From positions 372,001-436,000 of the forward strand of contig NZ_JACBZY010000001.1 in NCBI RefSeq assembly GCF_013408685.1: a stretch of 64,000 nt of DNA, in the 5' to 3' direction. Positions 31,198-40,453 of this stretch are shown here, piece by piece. The notes beneath the pieces are model-generated. The model ran no database searches and was not told where the DNA came from. It was given only the letters and a program-made list of their open reading frames with translations. Source of the stretch: Schumannella luteola (GTDB lineage Bacteria > Actinomycetota > Actinomycetes > Actinomycetales > Microbacteriaceae). The translations under genes were made by a program, and so were the position numbers. Numbering within the stretch: position 1 is the stretch's first letter; each line of letters begins with the position of its first letter.

Positions 31198-32220
31198 TCA
31201 GAGCGCGACGGCTCCGGCGCCCCAGGAGGCGCGGATCGCATCCATGAGACGCAGGGTCTGCTCGGTGGCGAGCTGATCCGGCTCGGCCGCGGACGCATCG
31301 CCGCCCTGCACGAGCTCGACGAAGCGCTCGATCTCGCCGGTGAGGGCGTGCTGCGGCCCGTCGATGGGCAGCTCGTGCACGATCTCGTCGCCGCCGGCGG
31401 GCTGCAGCGTCAGCACGCGCGGACTGGCGATGTGGTCGATCTGCAGCGTGCCCAGCTCGCCGCGGATCTCGCTGGGACGCGTCGAGGTGCTGATCTTCGA
31501 GTAGCTGAGGTCGGCGTCGAAGCCGTCGTAGCTCGCGATCGCGACGCCGGCGCCGTCGACGCCGGGGCTGTCGTCGCGCACGGCGACCTGCACCTTCGAG
31601 CCGCGCACCTCGAGCGGCAGACCGAACAGGGCGATCAGCGGATGCGCCGCGTAGACGCCGAGGTCGTAGAGCACGCCGCCGGCGAGCTCGGGGTCGAACA
31701 TGTTGATCCGCTCGCCGGCCAGCACCTTGCCGTAGCGGCTCGACACCGACTCGTAGCCGAACGAGACGCGGCGCACGGCGCCGAGCTGGGGCAGCAGGTC
31801 GCGCACGGCCTGCAGGCCGGGGTCGTAGGCGGTGCGGATGCCCTCGATCAGCACGACGCCGGCGGTGCGGGCCGCGGCGCTGAGCTCACGCCACTCGGCG
31901 GCCGTGGTGACGGCAGGCTTCTCGACCAGCACGTGGATGCCGGCGCGGATCGCCGCCCGCACCTGGCCGGCGTGCACGCTGTTGGGGCTCGCGATGTAGA
32001 CCGCGTCGATGTCGCCCGAGCGCAGCAGCGCATCCAGGTCGCCCGTCGACTGCGGCGCCGCCTCGGCGGGGGCGAGCTCGGCCAGCTCGGCGGCGAAGTC
32101 CTGCGCGCGGGCGACGTCGCGCGAGACGACGTGCGTGACGCGGATGCCGGCGACGCCGGCGACGTCGCGGGCGAGAGTGCGGGTGATCTGGCTGGTGCCG
32201 ATCGTGGCGAGACGGATCAT
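31198..32220 (-). CDS. Gfo/Idh/MocA-family oxidoreductase
   Basis: 340 residues from ATG 32220. The Rossmann start MIRLATIGTSQITR, the EKP motif (VLVEKPAVTT) and the C-terminal sheet with FDPELAGGVLYDLGVYAAHP match the family. The GGVLYDLGVY pattern is that of dihydrodiol/inositol-type dehydrogenases that oxidise sugars or cyclitols with NAD(P). It lies close to the iol genes but apart from their operon; substrate unknown. It is convergent with the winged-helix gene, 21 bases between stops. Confidence 0.9.
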   Translation of the reverse strand: MIRLATIGTSQITRTLARDVAGVAGIRVTHVVSRDVARAQDFAAELAELAPAEAAPQSTGDLDALLRSGDIDAVYIASPNSVHAGQVRAAIRAGIHVLVEKPAVTTAAEWRELSAAARTAGVVLIEGIRTAYDPGLQAVRDLLPQLGAVRRVSFGYESVSSRYGKVLAGERINMFDPELAGGVLYDLGVYAAHPLIALFGLPLEVRGSKVQVAVRDDSPGVDGAGVAIASYDGFDADLSYSKISTSTRPSEIRGELGTLQIDHIASPRVLTLQPAGGDEIVHELPIDGPQHALTGEIERFVELVQGGDASAAEPDQLATEQTLRLMDAIRASWGAGAVAL

Positions 32221-32318
32221 GCGGGCCTCCTCGGCGTGCGGGGCACCGGGGAGCGGCGGCGCCGGAGCGAGACTACTCCGGCGCCGCCGAAGGCTCGGCT
32301 CAGTCGAGCTGCACGAGG

Positions 32319-32810
32319 TCAGTCCGGCTGTGCGGCCCCGGCCGGGATGCGGTCGCGGTCGAAGGTGATCGTCGTGTAGCCGTGCGGGGTCGGGCGGCCG
32401 TCGGCCCCGAGGCCGACGAACACGATCCGGTCGACGGTGAGGATGCTGCACCGCGTGATCATGTTGCGCACCTCGGCGCGCATCGTCAGGGAGGTGCGGC
32501 CGAAGGCGGTCGCCCGCAGTCCCATCTCGATGATGTCGCCCTGGCGGGCCGAGGCGACGAACTCGATCTCGGACATGTACTTCGTGACGACCTGGTGGTT
32601 GCCCAGCTGCAGGATCGCGTAGATCGTCGCCTCCTCGTCGATCCAGCGCAGCAGGCTGCCGCCGAAGAGGGTGCCGTTGGCGTTGAGGTCTTCGGGCCGC
32701 ACCCACTTGCGGGTGCGGAAGGTGATCTCCTCATCGCCGGGCGCCGTGCCCGAGCCGGCGGGCTCGGGCACGGCGTCGATTCCGACGGATGCCGGAGCGG
32801 GCTGGCTCAC
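32319..32810 (-). CDS. Hotdog-fold acyl-CoA thioesterase
   Basis: 163 residues from GTG 32810, which overlaps the transaldolase stop as GTGA. The BACH/YciA-type motif NANGTLFGGSLLRWIDEEA (residues ~42-60) carries the catalytic Asp/Asn region of hotdog thioesterases; SEIEFVASARQGDIIEMG follows. The first 25 residues are Ala/Pro-rich. It would hydrolyse acyl-CoAs in the cytoplasm. Coupling to a transaldolase is odd and not explained by a known pathway. Confidence 0.88.
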   Translation of the reverse strand: MSQPAPASVGIDAVPEPAGSGTAPGDEEITFRTRKWVRPEDLNANGTLFGGSLLRWIDEEATIYAILQLGNHQVVTKYMSEIEFVASARQGDIIEMGLRATAFGRTSLTMRAEVRNMITRCSILTVDRIVFVGLGADGRPTPHGYTTITFDRDRIPAGAAQPD

Positions 32811-33910
32811 CGCGGCGCCGGCACGAGCACGTCGCGCACGAGCGCATCGAGCTGCGCGTCGGCGTCGAGGAACTGGCGCAGCGTGCGGGCCGAGGCGCCG
32901 AACGCCGCGAACTCGCTCGCCGTCATCCCGTCGGGCTCGTAGGCGCGGCGGAAGTCGGGCACGCGCTCGAGCAGCTCGGCGATGATCGCGGGGTCGACGG
33001 GCACGTCGATGCGCGACTCGGCGCTCAGCGGGTTCTCGTTGATGCGAGCCTGCCAGTCGAACGGCGGCGAGACGACGAGGTCGCCGCCGACGAGCTCCGA
33101 CCACTGCAGGTGGTTGCGGAACGCGGCCGAGAGGATGCGCGAGCGGAAGCCGCGCTCGCGGAAGATGCGGTAGGCGTTCTTCAGCGCCGCGACGCCGGCC
33201 CACTCGAGGTGGCCGGGGTCGATGAGGATGCGGTCGCGCTGCACCGTGTACTTGAGCCAGTCGTCGAGGCGGCCGCCCATGATCGTGACGACGTGGCCGA
33301 ACTCCTTCTCCTCCAGGCCCTCGGCGGCGCGACGATCGAGAGCGCGCTCGAGCGCCTCGCCGACGGCGACGGCCTGCGGCACGGTGAACGAGACGGTGGC
33401 GTTGATGCTGACGCCGCGGTAGGCGGCATCTTCGATGGCCTGGATGCCGATCTCGGTCGCCGGGATCTTGACGATGATGTTCGGCGCGAGCTGCGAGAAG
33501 TGCACGGCCTGGTCGGCGAGGGCCTTCGCGTCGCGGTGGAAGCGCGGGTCGGTCTGCACCGAGAGGCGTCCGTTGCGGCCGCCGCTCGCCTCGAAGGCGG
33601 GGAGCAGCTGCTGCGCGGCGTCCTTCGACAGCCACTCGACCGCGAGCCAGCCGAGCTCGCTCTCGCCGGCGGTGGGGTTCTCGTCGGCGAGCTGCTGCAG
33701 GCGCGGACCCCAGACATCCGGGTGCGCGTTGATCGCGGTGTAGGCGATGACGGGGTTGCACGTGGCGCCGACGGCGCCGAACTCGATCGAGCGGCGCAGC
33801 TCGTCCGGGTCGGCGGAGTCGTTCCACAGCGCGGTCGGCGTCGTCGCCGCGGCGCGCGCGAGGGGAAGCAGGTGGTCGGTGGACGTCGTCGGCGACGCGG
33901 TGAGAGTCAT
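32807..33910 (-). CDS. Transaldolase-family protein
   Basis: 367 residues. Schiff-base lysine in NIIVKIPATEIG, the conserved NPVI in GATCNPVIAYT, and SINATVSFTVPQAVAV identify the transaldolase/Fsa superfamily. It is shorter than the ~390-residue actinobacterial pentose-phosphate enzyme and differs in core residues, so it may be the paralogue often found with inositol genes. It is divergent from the iol regulator (34080) and lies beside an AT-rich operator-like region, which suggests control by that regulator. Confidence 0.88.
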   Translation of the reverse strand: MTLTASPTTSTDHLLPLARAAATTPTALWNDSADPDELRRSIEFGAVGATCNPVIAYTAINAHPDVWGPRLQQLADENPTAGESELGWLAVEWLSKDAAQQLLPAFEASGGRNGRLSVQTDPRFHRDAKALADQAVHFSQLAPNIIVKIPATEIGIQAIEDAAYRGVSINATVSFTVPQAVAVGEALERALDRRAAEGLEEKEFGHVVTIMGGRLDDWLKYTVQRDRILIDPGHLEWAGVAALKNAYRIFRERGFRSRILSAAFRNHLQWSELVGGDLVVSPPFDWQARINENPLSAESRIDVPVDPAIIAELLERVPDFRRAYEPDGMTASEFAAFGASARTLRQFLDADAQLDALVRDVLVPAPR

Positions 33911-33930
33911 GGGGTGCTCCGATTCGAACA

Positions 33931-33961
33931 GGTCTTGTTCTTATGTTCTAACAAACTGACC
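33931..33961. promoter_or_regulatory. AT-rich inverted repeat between transaldolase and iol regulator
   Basis: TTGTT (33935-33939) and AACAA (33950-33954) are inverted arms 10 bases apart, framed by GGTC (33931) and GACC. The stretch is unusually A/T-rich and lies upstream of the transaldolase start (33910). A GATAAT box at 34035-34040 could be the -10 of the regulator gene at 34080. The gap 33911-34079 otherwise holds nothing I can support. Confidence 0.4.
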
Positions 33962-34079
33962 TGAAGGGGAAGTCCGCGGCGGGGATCCGCGGGTCGGGAG
34001 CCCCGCGCGCCGGGCCGAAGTAGCGCGCTCAAGTGATAATGTCCCCACAAACCCACGACCCGAAGGCGAGGGCCGCTGC

Positions 34080-34838
34080 ATGGATGCAGAGCCGACTCTC
34101 CCGGCGTCGCTGTTCCTCGACATGGATCGTTCGGGACCCGTCCCGCTCTACTACCAGGTCGCCAGCCGCATCGAGCGGGCGATCTCCGATGGAACCGTGT
34201 CGGCCGGATCCCGCATCGACAACGAGATCGCGCTCGCCGAGCGCCTCGGACTGTCGCGCCCGACCATCCGCCGCGCCATCCAGGAGCTCGTCGACAAGGG
34301 CCTGCTCGTGCGCCGGCGCGGCATCGGCACGCAGGTCGTGCACGGCGGCGTGACCCGCAAGGTCGAGCTGTCGAGCCTCTTCGAGGACCTGGCGGCGTCG
34401 TCGCGCACTCCGCGCACCGACCTGCTGCTGCACGAGGTCGTCGCGGCGGATGCGGCCATCGCCGAGCGTCTGGCCGTCGCCGAGGGCGCGAACGTGCTGC
34501 ACCTGCGTCGGGTGCGCCTCGCCGACGATGTGCCGCTCGCGCTGATGGAGAACTACCTGCCGGAGGACTTCACCGACATCACCGCCGACCAGCTGACCGA
34601 GCACGGCCTGTACCAGCTGCTGCGCGGTCGCGGGGTCTCGATCCGCGTCGCCCGCCAGCGCATCGGCGCCCGCTCGGCGACGGGCGAGGAGGCGAAGCTG
34701 CTCGAGCTCGAGAAGCACTCCGCGGTGCTGACGATGGATCGCACCGCCTACGACGACAACGCTCGCGTCGTCGAGTTCGGTCACCACTCCTACCGGCCCG
34801 ACCTCTACTCGTTCGAGGTGACACTGGTCGACCGGTAG
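34080..34838 (+). CDS. iolR: GntR-family (UTRA) regulator of inositol genes
   Basis: 252 residues. The winged helix occupies residues 20-90 (LYYQVASRIERAISDG, LGLSRPTIRRAIQELVDKG, RRRGIGTQVVHGG), followed by a UTRA effector domain (VLHLRRVRLADDVPLALMENYLP, RQRIGARSATGEEAKLLEL). GntR/UTRA proteins sense small sugars or phosphorylated intermediates. The position between the transaldolase and the iol genes makes a role as inositol repressor likely, though it is 10 kb from the iol promoter at 44967. The symbol is by context. Confidence 0.85.
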   Translation: MDAEPTLPASLFLDMDRSGPVPLYYQVASRIERAISDGTVSAGSRIDNEIALAERLGLSRPTIRRAIQELVDKGLLVRRRGIGTQVVHGGVTRKVELSSLFEDLAASSRTPRTDLLLHEVVAADAAIAERLAVAEGANVLHLRRVRLADDVPLALMENYLPEDFTDITADQLTEHGLYQLLRGRGVSIRVARQRIGARSATGEEAKLLELEKHSAVLTMDRTAYDDNARVVEFGHHSYRPDLYSFEVTLVDR

Positions 34839-34851
34839 GTCGACGCCAGGA

Positions 34852-35454
34852 TCACTCCCCCGCGGCGTCCAGCCCCGGGCCGAGGTCGAGCTCGAGGAAC
34901 GCGGCGAGCCGGTCGGCGCGGCGCAGCTCGTAGTCGTCGCCCTGCTGCTGGTCGGCGCGGGCGAGCGCGGCGGCACGGCGCTCGAACGACTGGGCGATCT
35001 CGGCCCACGCCTCGGTGCGGGCGCGCTCGACCAGGTCGCCGAGGTGCTCCGGGTCGTCGGCGAGGGCACGCAGCCGCGCGGCCAGAACGGGTCGCACGCG
35101 CTCGGCGATCGCATCGATCGGCTCGCGGGGCAGGTTCGCGTCGTCGCCGACGTACTTCGGCTTCGGCTGGTCCTTCCGCTCTTCGGCGAGACGCTGTACG
35201 CGCTCGAGCGATTCGAGCTCGCGGCTCGCGGCGGCGCGCAGCTCGTCGGCGGCGTGCCGGGCGAGCGAGTCGCGATCGAGGTCGAGCCGGTCGCGCAGGG
35301 CGCTGAGGATGACCGCGTTCTTCACCGACATCCGCACCGCCGTCTCGGCGATGAGCACGCCCTCGTCGACGACCCGCTCGACGGGAGCGGGTGCGGTGGG
35401 CTCGAGCGGCTCGTAGCGGCCGACATCGACGCGGCGACGACGGAAGAGGCGCAT
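34852..35454 (-). CDS. Hypothetical charged cytoplasmic protein
   Basis: 200 residues from ATG 35454 (MRLFRRRR); a GGGAG site 10 bases upstream supports this start over the ATG at 35463. The protein is strongly helical and charged, with many Ala, Arg, Glu and Asp residues (e.g. RLDLDRDSLARHAADELRAA, ELESLERVQRLAEERKDQ) and likely coiled coil at residues 55-105. No signal peptide or membrane segment. I do not recognise a family. It lies at the 3' side of the iol cluster, convergent with iolR, 14 bases between stops. Confidence 0.75.
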   Translation of the reverse strand: MRLFRRRRVDVGRYEPLEPTAPAPVERVVDEGVLIAETAVRMSVKNAVILSALRDRLDLDRDSLARHAADELRAAASRELESLERVQRLAEERKDQPKPKYVGDDANLPREPIDAIAERVRPVLAARLRALADDPEHLGDLVERARTEAWAEIAQSFERRAAALARADQQQGDDYELRRADRLAAFLELDLGPGLDAAGE

Positions 35455-35516
35455 CGCATCCATTCTCCCGCAGTCGCCGCGTCGATCGTGTCGCGGGTGC
35501 TCAGTCGCCGCGGGAG

Positions 35517-36398
35517 TCAGCCCTGCTTCGCGGCCGCGATCCCCGCGTGGATCGTCTCGAGCTGGTGCTTCGCCGAGCCGCGCCAGTCCTCGTCCTCGGC
35601 GAACACGTTCGACACGAGGATCGTGTCGTCGCGGTCGAGGAAGCCGACCCGGTTCAGTTCGCCGAAGTACTCGCCCCAGTTCACATCCCCGTCGCCGATG
35701 TTGAGGTGCTGGTGGATGCGCACGGCGTTGCCGGGCGGGTTCGAGATGTAGCGCAGACCGTGCGAGCGGTGGTGGTCGAAGCTGTCGGCCGCGTAGGCGA
35801 CGTTGAGCTTGGCACCGGCCGTGTCGACGATGCGGGTGATCTCGTCGCCGTAGTGGAAGGTGTGCGAGCCCACGTAGACGAACCCGACCCGATCGCTGTC
35901 GAGCCCGCGGATGATGCGCAGCGCCTCGACGCCGTTCTCGACGAAGTCGTCGGGGTGCGGGTCGATGTTGAGCGTGATGCCCTCGCGCTCGAGCAGCGGC
36001 AGCAGCACCTCCATCGTCGCGTAGAAGCCCGCCTCGCTGTCCTCCTCGCGCTCGGGGCGCCCCGAGAACTCGGTGTTGATGACGCGCACGTCGAGCTCGG
36101 CGGCGATCTCGATGATGCGCGTGAAGTTGCGCACCGCGGCGAGGCGCTGCTGCTCGTCGGGCCACGAGATGCGGTGCACCGGCAGCAGCGACGAGATGCC
36201 GATGCCGGCATCCGTCACCGACTTCTTCACCGCGGCGATCAGCTCGCGGTCGACGCGCGGGTGGTGGAAGAAGGGGAGGAAATCGGGGTGCGGCGTGAGC
36301 TGGATCCACTCGAAGCCCAGCTCCGCGGTCACGCGGGGGAACTCGAGGAACTCGAACTCGGAGTGCAGCGGGGTGGGGTCGTAGGCGATCTTCACCAT
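35517..36398 (-). CDS. iolH: Sugar phosphate isomerase/epimerase in the iol operon (IolH-like)
   Basis: 293 residues from ATG 36398; GGAGA eight bases upstream supports it. It has the TIM-barrel AP-endonuclease-2 fold with metal-binding residues in VINTEFSGRP, LNIDPHPDD, YVGSHTFHYG and VRIHQHLNIGDGDVNW. IolH is a putative isomerase or epimerase of the inositol catabolic intermediates, function not fully settled. It is the last iol gene, 31 bases after iolG. Confidence 0.88.
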   Translation of the reverse strand: MVKIAYDPTPLHSEFEFLEFPRVTAELGFEWIQLTPHPDFLPFFHHPRVDRELIAAVKKSVTDAGIGISSLLPVHRISWPDEQQRLAAVRNFTRIIEIAAELDVRVINTEFSGRPEREEDSEAGFYATMEVLLPLLEREGITLNIDPHPDDFVENGVEALRIIRGLDSDRVGFVYVGSHTFHYGDEITRIVDTAGAKLNVAYAADSFDHHRSHGLRYISNPPGNAVRIHQHLNIGDGDVNWGEYFGELNRVGFLDRDDTILVSNVFAEDEDWRGSAKHQLETIHAGIAAAKQG

Positions 36399-36429
36399 GG
36401 GGTTCTCCAAGGGCTCCGGATGCGGTCGA

Positions 36430-37440
36430 TCAGTTGTAGAACGCCGGCTTGGCGATCGTCTCGACGGCGACGCGCTCGCCGGTCTGCTGCGCCGTCACGC
36501 CGGCCTCGCAGGCGGCGGCCACGAGGTAGCCCTCCCACGCCGAGGGGCCGTCGATCGTGCCGCGGCGGGCGGCATCCACCCAGCGCTGCACCTGCTCGTC
36601 GTAGGCGTGAACGAAGCGGGTCACGAAGCTCTCGTGCTCCTTGCCGCCCCAGCGGCCCTCGTGCCACTGCTTCAGCCCAGCGGTCTTGCCGATCTCGGCG
36701 ACGCCGTTCTCGAAGACGGCCTCGGTCGTGACCTGGTAGCCGAACTTCATGTTGACGTTGATCTCGACCTCGGCGACGGTGCCCGACTCGAACTCCAGGT
36801 AGACGAGCTGCGGCTCCTGGATGGTCGCGTTGCGGTTCACCTTGAGCTTGCGCACCTCGACGGCCTTCAGCGTCTCGCCCGTGACCCACGGCAGCACGTC
36901 GAACTCGTGCACGACCGAGTCGGTGATGAGCATCGACTCGGTGTACTGCGGCGGGGTGGAGGGGTTGCGGTGCGCGGCCTTGACGAGCAGCAGCTCGCCG
37001 AGCTCCTTCGAGGCGATGAGCTGGCGCAGCGCCTGGTACTCCTCGTCGAAGCGGCGCATGAAGCCGACCTGGATGTGCGGGCGGTCGAGCTTCTGCTCGG
37101 CCTCGAGCACCTTGAGGCTCGTCTCGGTGTCGGGGGTCAGCGGCTTCTCGCAGAGGATGCTGACACCCGCCTCGAGCGCCGGGTAGAGCACCGGCTCGTG
37201 GAACGGGCCGGGCGTGGCGATGAGCACCGCATCCAGGTCGTCCTTCTCGAGGGCGTCTTCGATGCGGGTGCGCGTGGTCGCCTCGGGCAGGTCGGCGACG
37301 GCCGCCTTCGCGCGGGCCTCGTCGGGCTCGACGACGGTGACGACCTCGGCACCCGAGATGCGGTGCGAGATGCGCTTGATGTGGTCGGCGCCCATCATGC
37401 CGGCGCCGACGACGGCGACGCGGAGATCCTTGCTGGTCAT
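36430..37440 (-). CDS. iolG: Inositol 2-dehydrogenase-type Gfo/Idh oxidoreductase
   Basis: 336 residues. Rossmann motif VAVVGAGMMGADH, the EKP triad ILCEKPLTPD and the catalytic region SVVHEFDVLPWVTG (conserved His and Asp) are present. In the iol pathway IolG oxidises myo-inositol to 2-keto-myo-inositol with NAD+. It lies 28 bases downstream of iolE and 31 upstream of iolH. Confidence 0.92.
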   Translation of the reverse strand: MTSKDLRVAVVGAGMMGADHIKRISHRISGAEVVTVVEPDEARAKAAVADLPEATTRTRIEDALEKDDLDAVLIATPGPFHEPVLYPALEAGVSILCEKPLTPDTETSLKVLEAEQKLDRPHIQVGFMRRFDEEYQALRQLIASKELGELLLVKAAHRNPSTPPQYTESMLITDSVVHEFDVLPWVTGETLKAVEVRKLKVNRNATIQEPQLVYLEFESGTVAEVEINVNMKFGYQVTTEAVFENGVAEIGKTAGLKQWHEGRWGGKEHESFVTRFVHAYDEQVQRWVDAARRGTIDGPSAWEGYLVAAACEAGVTAQQTGERVAVETIAKPAFYN

Positions 37441-37468
37441 GGCTTCTGTCCTGTTCTCTGTCGCGACG

Positions 37469-38380
37469 TCAGTTGGCGCGGGCTGCGCGGGTGCAGCTGA
37501 AGATGTGCTGGTGAGTGCGGGTGGCGATGCCCAGGGGCAGGTCGATGTCGACGCCGGGCATGTCCTGCTCGACGATCGCGAAGATCTCGGGGTCGAGCGC
37601 GGCGACGGCCTCGATGATCGGCGCGAACTGCGGCTCGCCCGCCGGAGGCTCGACCATGACGCGGCTGGCCGAGTCGGCGAAGGGGATGTCGTTCTTCAGC
37701 ACCTCGAAGCGGTAGTCGGGGTCGATCTGCTTCAGGTGCAGGTAGCCGATGCGGCCGGGGCGCTCGCCGATGAGACGGAGGTTGTCGCCGCCGTAGTAGG
37801 CGAAGTGGCCCGTGTCGAGGCAGAGGTTGAGGTACTGCGGGTCGGTCAGATCGAGCAGGCGCACGACCTCGGTGTAGGTGCCGACGTGACTGTCGGCGTG
37901 CGAGTGGAACTGCTGCTTCACGCCGTACTCCTCGAGCAGGGCCTTGCCGAGGCGCTCCTGGCCGGCGGCGAGCTTGTCCCACTGCTCGGGGGTGAGGGTG
38001 CGCGGCTCGACGGCGGTGCCGTCGAGGTCGCTGCGCCACATGTCGGGGATGACGACGATGTGCTCGCCGCCGACGGCCGCGGTCAGGCCGGCGACCTGCA
38101 CGGCCTGATCCCAGGCGCGCTGCCACTGCTCGTCGCCCTTGTGGAAGCCGGTGAAGACGGTGCCGGCCGAGACCTTCAGGCCGCGCGCATCCAGCTCGTC
38201 ACGCAGCTGCGCCGGGTCGGTCGGCAGGTAGCCGTAGGGGCCCAGCTCGATCCAGGTGTAGCCGGCCTTCTGCACCTCGTCGAGGAAGCGCTGCCACGGG
38301 ATCTGGCGCGGGTGCTCGGGGTACCAGACGCCCCAGCTGTCGGGGGCGGTTCCGATGCGGATGGCCTTGGTGTCGGACAT
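37469..38380 (-). CDS. iolE: Inosose dehydratase-type TIM-barrel protein
   Basis: 303 residues. GTAPDSWGVWYP at the N-terminus is typical of IolE/IolI-like sugar isomerase-fold proteins; metal ligands appear in FHSHADSHVGT, LCLDTGHFAYYGGD and YLHLKQIDPD. IolE removes water from 2-keto-myo-inositol to give the trihydroxycyclohexanedione. It follows iolD after a 126-base gap that holds a strong hairpin. An isomerase role (IolI-like) is the alternative. Confidence 0.88.
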   Translation of the reverse strand: MSDTKAIRIGTAPDSWGVWYPEHPRQIPWQRFLDEVQKAGYTWIELGPYGYLPTDPAQLRDELDARGLKVSAGTVFTGFHKGDEQWQRAWDQAVQVAGLTAAVGGEHIVVIPDMWRSDLDGTAVEPRTLTPEQWDKLAAGQERLGKALLEEYGVKQQFHSHADSHVGTYTEVVRLLDLTDPQYLNLCLDTGHFAYYGGDNLRLIGERPGRIGYLHLKQIDPDYRFEVLKNDIPFADSASRVMVEPPAGEPQFAPIIEAVAALDPEIFAIVEQDMPGVDIDLPLGIATRTHQHIFSCTRAARAN

Positions 38381-38441
38381 TGACGTCAGCGTCTTTCTCT
38401 TCTGCGAGTGGGTGGTGCTGTGGTGGGTGGTGCTGGTGGAA

Positions 38442-38471
38442 CCGCCGCCGGGATGGTGGTCCCGGCGGCGG
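38442..38471 (-). terminator. Intercistronic hairpin between iolD and iolE
   Basis: A perfect 12-base stem (38442-38453 with 38460-38471, CCGCCGCCGGGA type) encloses a TGGTGG loop. It lies inside the iol operon, so it more likely tunes relative expression or protects mRNA ends than ends transcription entirely. Confidence 0.6.
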
Positions 38472-38506
38472 CGGTCGTGCTGTGGAACTCGGTGCGGTGG
38501 CGCTGC

Positions 38507-40453
38507 TCAGCCGAGCAGCGGGCGCTGCAGCTTCTGCTGCTCGACGTACTCGGCGCGGGCGGCCTGCGTGCTCTCGATCGTCGAGACCTCGGCGACCGGC
38601 ACATCCCACCAGCCCTCGCCGTCGGGCGCGTAGATGAGCGGGTTCGAGTTGATGTGGATGAAGGTCGAGCGCTCGCTCGCCTTCGCGGTCGCGAGGGCCT
38701 CGCCGAGCTTGTCGATCGCATCCGCGCCGGGCTCGATCTCGATCGTGTCGACGCCGTAGCTGCGCGCGTTCATGGCGAGGTCGATCGGCAGGATCTGCTC
38801 GCCCTGGAAGTTGCGGGTCGCCGGGTCGTACTCGCGGTACCAGGTGCCGAAGCGCTCCGATCCGACCGTCTCCGAGAGGTGGCCGATCGAGGCGTAGCCG
38901 TGATTCTGGATGAGCACGACGATGATCTTGATGCCCTCGGCGACCGCGGTCACGAGCTCGGTGTGCAGCATGAGGTACGAGCCGTCGCCGACCATGACGA
39001 TGACATCGCGGTCCTCGCCGGCGGCGAGGGCGCCGCGCTTGACGCCGAGGCCGCCCGCGATCTCGTAGCCCATGCACGAGAAGGCGTACTCGACGTGGTA
39101 GCCGAGCGGGTCGCGCACGCGCCACAGCTTGTGCAGGTCGCCGGGCAGCGAGCCGGCCGCCTGCACGATGACGTCCTGCGGGTCGGAGGCCTTCTGCACG
39201 GCGCCGATGATCTCGGGCTGGCCGGGCAGGTCGAGACCGCTGGGCTGGAAGGCGGCGTCGACGGCCGCATCCCACTGCGCGTTCTCGGTCCGGATGCGCT
39301 CGGCGAGCTCGGCGGGCACGGTGTACCCCTCGAGCTCGCGGGCGAGCGCGCGGAGCGCCTCGCGCGCGTCGGCGATGATCGGCAGCTGCGAGCCGTGCTT
39401 GTAGGCGTCGAAGCTCGCGACGTTGACGTTGACGAAAACGACATCGGGGTTCTGGAACACCGTGCGACTGGCGGTCGTGAAGTCGCTGTAGCGGGTGCCG
39501 ATGCCGATGACGACGTCGGCGGTCGCCGCGATGCGGTTCGCGGCGGCCGTGCCGGTCGCGCCGATGCCGCCGAGGTACTGCGGGTGATCCCAGTTCAGCA
39601 CGCCGCCGCCGGCCTGCGAGGTGCCGACGGGGATGCCGGTGGCCTCGACGAGCGCCTGCAGCGCCTGCTCGGCCCCGGAGTAGATGACGCCGCCGCCGGC
39701 GACGACGATCGGGTTCTTCGCGGCCTTGATCGCGGCGACCGCGCGGGCCAGCGGGCCGGCCTCGGGCAGCGGACGGCGGATGTGCCACTCGCGCGGCTGC
39801 AGGAACTCGACGGGCACGTCGAGCTCTTCGGCCTGCACGTCCTCCGGCAGCGCGATCGTGACGGCGCCGGTCTCGACCGGGTCGGTGAGCACGCGGATGG
39901 CCTGCAGCGCGATCGAGAACAGCTTCTCGGGGCGGTCGACGCGGTCGAAGAAGCGCGACAGCGGGCGGAAGGCGTCGTTGACGGTGATGCTCGTGTCGTG
40001 CGGCGCCTCGATCTGCTGCAACACCGGGTCGGCGACGCGGGTCGCGAAGGTGTCGCTGGGCAGCAGCAGCGCGGGCATCCGGTTGGTCGTGGCGAGGGCC
40101 GCGCCGGTCAGCAGGTTCGCGGCGCCCGGGCCGACGCTCGCGGCGCTCGCGTAGGTGCCGCGACGGCGATGGATGCGGGCGTAGCCGACGCTCTGGTGCA
40201 CCATCGCCTGCTCGTTGCGCGCCTGCAGGTAGGGCAGCAGGTCGGGCTGCTCGACGTTGAGCTGCTTGAGCGCCTGGCCGATGCCAGCGACGTTGCCGTG
40301 GCCGAAGATGCCGAAGACGGCGGGGATCGTGCGCTCGCGGATCTCGTCGCCGTCGGCGTCGACGTCGACGGTCCACTGGTTGGCCAGGAACTCGAGGAGC
40401 GCCTGGCTGACGGTCATGCGGCGGGTCTCGCCGCGGGCGGGGGTCGTGCTCAT
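38507..40453 (-). CDS. iolD: 3D-(3,5/4)-trihydroxycyclohexane-1,2-dione hydrolase
   Basis: 648 residues from ATG 40453. A thiamine-diphosphate enzyme that opens the inositol-derived ring to 5-deoxy-glucuronate. The activating glutamate is in QARNEQAMVHQS; the thiamine/Mg motif is VGDGSYLMLHTELVTAV with downstream NHGYASIGHL. The N-terminal TVSQALLEFLANQWT and central domain follow the acetolactate-synthase layout. The start overlaps the iolB stop (TGATG). Confidence 0.95.
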   Translation of the reverse strand: MSTTPARGETRRMTVSQALLEFLANQWTVDVDADGDEIRERTIPAVFGIFGHGNVAGIGQALKQLNVEQPDLLPYLQARNEQAMVHQSVGYARIHRRRGTYASAASVGPGAANLLTGAALATTNRMPALLLPSDTFATRVADPVLQQIEAPHDTSITVNDAFRPLSRFFDRVDRPEKLFSIALQAIRVLTDPVETGAVTIALPEDVQAEELDVPVEFLQPREWHIRRPLPEAGPLARAVAAIKAAKNPIVVAGGGVIYSGAEQALQALVEATGIPVGTSQAGGGVLNWDHPQYLGGIGATGTAAANRIAATADVVIGIGTRYSDFTTASRTVFQNPDVVFVNVNVASFDAYKHGSQLPIIADAREALRALARELEGYTVPAELAERIRTENAQWDAAVDAAFQPSGLDLPGQPEIIGAVQKASDPQDVIVQAAGSLPGDLHKLWRVRDPLGYHVEYAFSCMGYEIAGGLGVKRGALAAGEDRDVIVMVGDGSYLMLHTELVTAVAEGIKIIVVLIQNHGYASIGHLSETVGSERFGTWYREYDPATRNFQGEQILPIDLAMNARSYGVDTIEIEPGADAIDKLGEALATAKASERSTFIHINSNPLIYAPDGEGWWDVPVAEVSTIESTQAARAEYVEQQKLQRPLLG

